NCBI GenBank assembly: GCA_020073445.1
Contig: JAIQFE010000017.1
Coordinates: 62,001-126,000, forward strand
Direction of reading: 5' to 3'
DNA: 64,000 nt
Origin: Terriglobia bacterium
GTDB lineage: Bacteria; Acidobacteriota; Terriglobia; Bryobacterales; Bryobacteraceae
The notes beneath the pieces are model-generated. The model worked only from the letters and a program-made list of their open reading frames with translations. It searched no databases and was not told the DNA's origin. A program made the position numbers and the translations under genes. Below, piece after piece: positions 59,653-64,000 of the stretch (positions are counted from its first letter, which is position 1; every line of letters starts with the position of its first letter).

Positions 59653-60185
59653 GAGGTTTTAGGAATTCGTATCAAAGAAGACGCTAATAGCACCACCGTA
59701 ACACCGGCGAGGATCCATTTGGCCGTGCTCGGCCCGCGGATGGCCTGGATCATCGCCGGAGTGGTCGCTCGCAATGGGACATCCAAGATATTGAGGATCG
59801 CGCGATTTTCCAGAACATCACATGCCCCTGCGGCTGCGCCGCAAACTCCAGCAGCAATACCAGTGATTCGCCTCCGTCCGCCCTTGCGGACGACCAGCGC
59901 CGCGAGCGCCAGGAAGAGCCCGGTGTAACACGCAATGAATGCGAAGTCCACGTACTGTTTCACGCGCATCACCTCGCGGTCGGGACTCGGTGCATCGCCC
60001 AGGATCCAGTCGACGTCTTGCACATCGCGGGCGAATTGCAGCCCTAGCATCGGATCGCCGAAGCGGGGCTTGGAGGCATTGGTGAAGGACGGCTGCCCCA
60101 TAAGGAGGATGAATGCTGCGACGGTGAGCATCGCCAGCAGGATCACCAGTCGATTTTGTCGATTAACCCAGAATACGCGAGGCAT
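59649..60185 (-). CDS. Uncharacterised membrane protein
   Basis: A 178-residue protein with four membrane helices ([52 protein letters not shown] and [16 protein letters not shown]). A region with [24 protein letters not shown] faces outside between the first two. No family is recognised. It overlaps hemB by 23 bases and the peptidase gene by four, so the three are one unit. Confidence 0.72.
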   Translation of the reverse strand: MPRVFWVNRQNRLVILLAMLTVAAFILLMGQPSFTNASKPRFGDPMLGLQFARDVQDVDWILGDAPSPDREVMRVKQYVDFAFIACYTGLFLALAALVVRKGGRRRITGIAAGVCGAAAGACDVLENRAILNILDVPLRATTPAMIQAIRGPSTAKWILAGVTVVLLASSLIRIPKTS

Positions 60186-61146
60186 CGCGGGCGAAATAAG
60201 TCAGGATGAAATCCGCTCCGGCCCGGCGGATCGAAGTGAGCGACTCCATCATGATGCGTTCGTAGTCGAGCCAGCCGCGCTCGACTGCCGCCATGATCAT
60301 GCTGAATTCGCCCGATACCTGGTACGCGCCGATGGGCACAGGGAACCGGTCGCGGGCCTGGCGGACCAGGTCGAGATACGGCATGGCGGGCTTGACCATC
60401 AGCATGTCCGCGCCTTCTTCCAGATCGAGTTCCATCTCATGCATGGCTTCGCGGCCGTTGGCGGGGTCCATTTGATACGTGCGGCGGTCGCCGAATGCCG
60501 GAGTCGACTCGGCGGCTTCGCGGAAGGGTCCGTAGAATCCCGAAGCAAACTTCGCCGCGTAGGCGAGAATGGCGACTTTCTGAAACCCGTGCGCGTCGAG
60601 CTTCTGCCGGATCGCGCCGACGCGGCCGTCCATCATGTCGGAAGGGGCGACGATATCGGCTCCAGCGCGTGCATGCGTGAGCGCGGCGTCCGCCAGCCAT
60701 TCTAGCGTCGAGTCGTTGTCGACGTCGGCATTGGCACCTTCGCCGATCACTTTGCCGCAGTGGCCATGGCTGGTGTACTCGCAATTGCAGACGTCGGTCA
60801 TGACCAGCAGATTGGGCAGGGCCTGCTTCACCGCGCGCACGGCTCGCTGGACGATGCCGTTCTCGTCGTAATTCTCGGATGCCTGGTCGTCCTTCGTGTC
60901 GGGGATGCCGAACAGGATGACGCCGCCGATCCCCAGGGCGTGCGCGCCTTCGCATTCCTTGACCAGTTCGTCGACCGAGAGCTGGAAGTTGCCGGGCATG
61001 GAGGAGATCGCCTTGCGGACGCCTTCGCCGGGGCAGGCGAACAGGGGCAGGACGAAATCGGCCGGCTCAAGCTGGGTTTCGCGCACCAGCCGCCGCATGG
61101 ATTCCGAGACGCGCAGCCGTCGCTTGCGATGGGTGGGGAAGGCCAT
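60163..61146 (-). CDS. hemB: Delta-aminolevulinic acid dehydratase (porphobilinogen synthase)
   Basis: HemB (327 residues) joins two 5-aminolevulinate molecules into porphobilinogen. Active-site lysines are Lys199 ([14 protein letters not shown]) and Lys252 ([12 protein letters not shown]); Cys120, Cys122 and Cys130 in [14 protein letters not shown] form the zinc site, so this is a zinc-type rather than Mg-type enzyme. The start at 61146 ([12 protein letters not shown]) is family-like; an upstream in-frame ATG at 61236 is not. TACAAT is nine bases before the ATG. Confidence 0.96.
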   Translation of the reverse strand: MAFPTHRKRRLRVSESMRRLVRETQLEPADFVLPLFACPGEGVRKAISSMPGNFQLSVDELVKECEGAHALGIGGVILFGIPDTKDDQASENYDENGIVQRAVRAVKQALPNLLVMTDVCNCEYTSHGHCGKVIGEGANADVDNDSTLEWLADAALTHARAGADIVAPSDMMDGRVGAIRQKLDAHGFQKVAILAYAAKFASGFYGPFREAAESTPAFGDRRTYQMDPANGREAMHEMELDLEEGADMLMVKPAMPYLDLVRQARDRFPVPIGAYQVSGEFSMIMAAVERGWLDYERIMMESLTSIRRAGADFILTYFARDASRILG

Positions 61147-61473
61147 TCGCTCTCGATTGTAGCGAAGTTGCGTTGGCGTGAAACGCGCTGTGACAAAACG
61201 AACCCAGGAAGGTGTTGAAACTAAAGAGATGAGCATTTTGGCGCGAATATCTCCTACCTGTGGTTCGTTGACATGAGTTCCAGTTCAAGAGTTAGGGCGT
61301 GTAGGGAGGGACACGGACCCGTTGGATGACGCAAGGAGCTGAAGAGAGTTGGGAAAGCGGTCTTGGAAGCCGGGAATTCGGTCGGGCGACGCGACTCCAG
61401 AATCTGGCGCTCGCCCCAGTCGAAGCTAAGCATGTGAAAATGTTAAGGGAGCAGTCCGGAGTCGAATACATTC
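61147..61473. other. 327-base gap before the nuclease module
   Basis: No confident gene. A short frame from 61326 to 61514 encodes residues ending VKMLREQSGVEYIHAFTAQ and crosses into the next gene's start; it may be the displaced N-terminus of the following protein. TTGACA at 61268-61273 has no matching -10 at 17 bases. Confidence 0.5.
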
Positions 61474-61932
61474 ATGCCTTCACAGCACAGCGGGATCGAT
61501 TTGGTTGCCTATGATCAGGAAGGCCGGGTTATCTTGCTGGTTGAGGCTAAAAGCAGGCATGGCACCTCGGAGCATTGGGCGGCACGCCTAAGAAGAAACA
61601 TGCTCTCGCACGGACTACTGCCGTGGTCAAAGTATTTCCTCATCGCTACGCCGGAGCGTATGTATCTATGGAAGCAGGAACACCCGAATCTCTCGGAGGC
61701 TCCTCCGGGGTTCACGATAGATGCCTCAAAAGTATTGCAGCCTTATTTCCAAAAGCTCCACCAGGAGCCCTCGAAGATCGGGCCGGAGGCTTTTGAACTT
61801 CTTGTCTTGACTTGGTTAACCGATATTGCGGGATCGGGTGAAGAAAAACCTAGGCAAGATCCTTCCTCGGCATGGTTGTCCGAGCTCACCGGATCATTGC
61901 GACAGGCGCGCATCGAAATGAATCCGATGTGA
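61474..61932 (+). CDS. PD-(D/E)XK nuclease-like protein
   Basis: A 152-residue protein in which GIDLVAYDQEGRVILLVEAKS gives Asp9, Glu24 and Lys26 in the PD-(D/E)XK nuclease arrangement. ARLRRNMLSHGLLPWSKYFLIATPERMYLWK follows, a segment I associate with an uncharacterised family of small restriction-endonuclease-like proteins. The N-terminus before Asp9 looks short; the neighbouring frame upstream carries a plausible missing part. Its stop overlaps the PIN-like gene start (TGATG), so the two are coupled. Confidence 0.65.
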   Translation: MPSQHSGIDLVAYDQEGRVILLVEAKSRHGTSEHWAARLRRNMLSHGLLPWSKYFLIATPERMYLWKQEHPNLSEAPPGFTIDASKVLQPYFQKLHQEPSKIGPEAFELLVLTWLTDIAGSGEEKPRQDPSSAWLSELTGSLRQARIEMNPM

Positions 61933-62543
61933 TGACTGTCTACGTCGAATCCAATTTCGTTCTTGAGCAGTCGCTCGAGCAGGAAGAAGGCGAGAGCTGT
62001 GCCGAGGTCATAGAACTCGCTTCGAATGGCCGAATCACTTTGGCAGTGCCTGCGTTTTCCCTGGCCGAACCCCACGTGGCGATAATGGGAAAAGAAAAGG
62101 CTCGATCGAGGCTCAGTAACGACCTGAGGAGGCATCTCTTTGAGCTGGGGAGATCGAAACAACATCGCGAAGTTCCGGCAACCTTTGAGGCGTTGGCCTC
62201 GGTTCTAATCGCCAGCGCCCAAATCGAACGGGAGGGGCTGCGCAGTACAATTTCGGAGTTGCTGCGAACTGCTGATGTTATTGCGCTCGATGCAGCAATT
62301 CTGCGTTCAGCGGCCGCCATAGAGGTGGAATACGGGATGTCAGGTCAAGACGCCATCGTCTTGGCGTCGGTACTTGCTCATATCGAGGTTCACAATCCCC
62401 TGGAGAGTTGTTTCCTGAATCGTAATTCGAAGGACTTTGATGATCCAGACATTCGTGAGAGACTTGACGCTCGTGGCTGCAAGTTTTTTAGTAACTTCGG
62501 CGACGGGTTGCGTTACATTCTCTCCCGCATCGAGAAGAACTAA
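61932..62543 (+). CDS. PIN-like nuclease domain protein
   Basis: A 203-residue protein with a PIN-like layout: Glu6 (in VYVESNFVLE, where most PIN domains have Asp), Glu46 (FSLAEPH), Asp140 (SGQDAIVLA) and Asp168/170/171 (NSKDFDDPDI) are the candidate metal ligands. It is longer than typical VapC toxins (about 130 residues) and has no antitoxin beside it. It is coupled to the PD-(D/E)XK-like gene, pointing to a two-nuclease module of unknown target. Confidence 0.7.
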   Translation: MTVYVESNFVLEQSLEQEEGESCAEVIELASNGRITLAVPAFSLAEPHVAIMGKEKARSRLSNDLRRHLFELGRSKQHREVPATFEALASVLIASAQIEREGLRSTISELLRTADVIALDAAILRSAAAIEVEYGMSGQDAIVLASVLAHIEVHNPLESCFLNRNSKDFDDPDIRERLDARGCKFFSNFGDGLRYILSRIEKN

Positions 62544-62676
62544 TTTCAGCTCAGCTTCACAATAGAGTTCGACATAAGCGTTCGCCTCTGCTCCCGCATT
62601 ATTGGATAGAATGTTCTGAACCAGACAATTCCGCGAGCTTTTGGGGAGTTCGCGCACATACCAAGAGGTGGTGTAT

Positions 62677-64000
62677 ATGAAGCTACGTAAGCTCGCTCTG
62701 TGTACTTCAGCGGCAGGATTACTTCTATGGGCCTGGGTCGCGCCCGGCCAGCAGCCTCGCCGCGTCGACGATACCGCGTTGAAAAACGCCGGCAAGACCG
62801 GAGAAGAATGGCTGAGTTACGGCCTCACTCCCGGTGAAACCCGTTACAGCCCGCTCAACCAGATCAATGCGACCAATGCCAGCCGGCTCGGGCTGAACTG
62901 GTTGTACGAAATCGGTCCAGGCGGCGGCAACCAGGAAGGCACCCTGTTGATGTCCAACGGGACCCTCTTCGGCATCACCAACTGGAGCGTCGTGTACGCC
63001 GTCGACGCGCGCACCGGCAAGGAAAAATGGCGCTGGGATCCGGAAGTGAACCAGGCTACCGTGCGTCCCAAGATGTGTTGCGGCATCGTGAATCGCGGCA
63101 TCGCGATGTATGAGGGCAATATCATCGCCCCCTCCAACGATGGCCGGCTGTTCGCGCTGAATATGGAGACCGGGAAGCCCGTATGGGAAACCCGCGTGGC
63201 CTATTCGCAAGACAGCTACACGCTCACCATGGCGCCGCGTATCGCCAAAGGCAAAGTGATCATCGGTGTCGCCGGCGCGGAGTTTCCGGTGCGCGGCTAC
63301 TTCGAAGCGCATGATGCCAAGACGGGTGCTTTCGCTTGGCGGACATACACGGTTCCGGGCGATCCTTCCAAGCCGCCAGAGAACGAAGATATGCGCCGGG
63401 CGGCTGCCACCTGGTCCACCGAAGGCATGAAGATGGGCGGCGGCGGCACGGTATGGGACGGCATGGCCTACGATCCGGAAGCCGACTTGTTCTACGTAGG
63501 CACCGGCAACGCCGGCCCCTGGACTCAGGACGCCCGGCAGCAAGGCAAGGACAAGGAGAATCTGTACGCCGCTTCCATTCTTGCGGTGAAGCCCGATACC
63601 GGCAAGCTGGCGTGGTATTTCCAGATGGTCCCTGGCGATGAGTGGGATTTCGATAGCGTGCAGCAGTTGCTGCTGGCCGACGTCGTCATCAAGGGCCAGC
63701 CCCGCAAGGTGATCATGCAGGCCAACAAGAACGGATTCTACTACGTGATCGACCGCGTCACCGGCAAGTTCATCTCCGGCCAGCCGTTCGCGCAAGTCAC
63801 CTGGGCGCGCGGGCTGAACGAAGAAACCGGAAAGCCGATCATCAACGAGGAGTCCTACTACCACACGCAATCCATCCCGATCGCTCCCGGTCCCGGCGGC
63901 GCGCATAACTGGTCGCCGATGTCGTTCAATCCGGCGACGGGTCTGGTGTACCTGCCGGCATCGCCCGGCGGCAGCTTCAACTATTCCTCCGATCCTAATT
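62677..64000 (+). CDS. PQQ-dependent alcohol dehydrogenase, N-terminal part
   Basis: A quinoprotein cut by the window end; 441 residues are visible. A signal peptide (MKLRKLALCTSAAGLLLWAWVAPG) leads to the beta-propeller with GEEWLSYGLTPGETRYSPLNQI, W-motif repeats (VYAVDARTGKEKWRW, LFALNMETGKPVWE) and the vicinal Cys134-Cys135 pair. Asp324 in GDEWDFDS is the predicted catalytic Asp; Asp326 two residues later is the feature of lanthanide-using enzymes. An AAGAGGTGG ribosome site precedes the ATG. It would oxidise alcohols in the periplasm. Confidence 0.93.
   Translation, partial: MKLRKLALCTSAAGLLLWAWVAPGQQPRRVDDTALKNAGKTGEEWLSYGLTPGETRYSPLNQINATNASRLGLNWLYEIGPGGGNQEGTLLMSNGTLFGITNWSVVYAVDARTGKEKWRWDPEVNQATVRPKMCCGIVNRGIAMYEGNIIAPSNDGRLFALNMETGKPVWETRVAYSQDSYTLTMAPRIAKGKVIIGVAGAEFPVRGYFEAHDAKTGAFAWRTYTVPGDPSKPPENEDMRRAAATWSTEGMKMGGGGTVWDGMAYDPEADLFYVGTGNAGPWTQDARQQGKDKENLYAASILAVKPDTGKLAWYFQMVPGDEWDFDSVQQLLLADVVIKGQPRKVIMQANKNGFYYVIDRVTGKFISGQPFAQVTWARGLNEETGKPIINEESYYHTQSIPIAPGPGGAHNWSPMSFNPATGLVYLPASPGGSFNYSSDPN

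Noticed and set aside
62725-63906. A 393-codon minus-strand frame opposite the PQQ dehydrogenase gene
   Set aside because: It is antisense to a recognisable quinoprotein and has no recognisable domains itself.

Overview
The window looks like a piece of an Acidobacteriota chromosome, most likely from the Solibacter/Bryobacter side of the phylum. This is an inference from gene content, with no database search behind it: GC-rich genes, a split glycine decarboxylase (gcvPA/gcvPB), several small Sec- or Tat-exported proteins of families common in soil Acidobacteriota, PknB-type Ser/Thr kinases, a secreted M3-type neighbourhood and a PQQ alcohol dehydrogenase. No rRNA, tRNA, transposase, integrase or CRISPR array was seen. 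Most of the sequence is ordinary housekeeping and secretory gene content packed tightly, with many 1-4 base start/stop overlaps.

Layout. 1-4845: end of an amidohydrolase, a molybdopterin oxidoreductase, an S1/P1 nuclease and lexA. 4929-9157: complete glycine cleavage operon gcvT-gcvH-gcvPA-gcvPB. 9165-16574: lytic transglycosylase, a DMT-type permease, an orphan nuoI, a GT-C membrane glycosyltransferase, then cysteine desulfurase-mnmA-acyltransferase. 16571-20496: two tandem Ser/Thr kinases, a cupin and an adenosine-specific kinase family protein. 20517-27102: RNase R, tldD-pmbA and a lone receiver protein. 27135-30987: citrate-lyase-like aldolase, then the cytochrome oxidase assembly cluster ctaA-ctaB-sco-DUF420. 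31057-33338: a probable inserted cassette (see below). 33349-39907: secreted proteins, a Tat-exported ThDP enzyme, a hydrolase, and a flavin monooxygenase. 39957-42769: cysM-mec-cysO-moeZ, a complete thiocarboxylate route to cysteine. 42923-49469: flavin reductase, aminotransferase, HpcH aldolase and several secreted proteins with a metallo-beta-lactamase fold protein. 49545-52235: histidine kinase/response regulator pair and a HicBA module. 52259-61146: DnaC-like ATPase, biotin carboxylase with its carrier protein, Smr protein, M3 peptidase, hemB. 61474-62543: a two-gene nuclease module (PD-(D/E)XK-like plus PIN-like). 62677-end: PQQ alcohol dehydrogenase, cut by the window end.

The most unusual items are these. 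(1) Between the DUF420 gene and a DUF6152 gene sits a 2.3 kb cassette holding a papain-family peptidase fused to six PLL/DUF346-like lectin repeats, followed by a chagasin-like (I42) inhibitor of papain-family enzymes. The cassette is preceded by an AT-rich, multi-hairpin leader and is flanked on its right by a 36-base diverged copy of the DUF420 gene 3' end, which reads as an insertion or recombination scar. (2) The cysM operon carries a CysO ending in Gly-Gly-Ala-Leu, so its carrier protein probably has to be trimmed before it can be thiocarboxylated, with the adjacent JAMM protease as the natural candidate. (3) At least eleven genes have a TANNNT hexamer 5-7 bases before the start codon, which suggests frequent leaderless transcription. 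RNase R and the divergent adenosine kinase gene share a single 8-base AATATAAT element inside a 20-base gap. (4) The nuclease/PIN pair at 61474-62543 is a plausible undescribed defence or toxin-like module.
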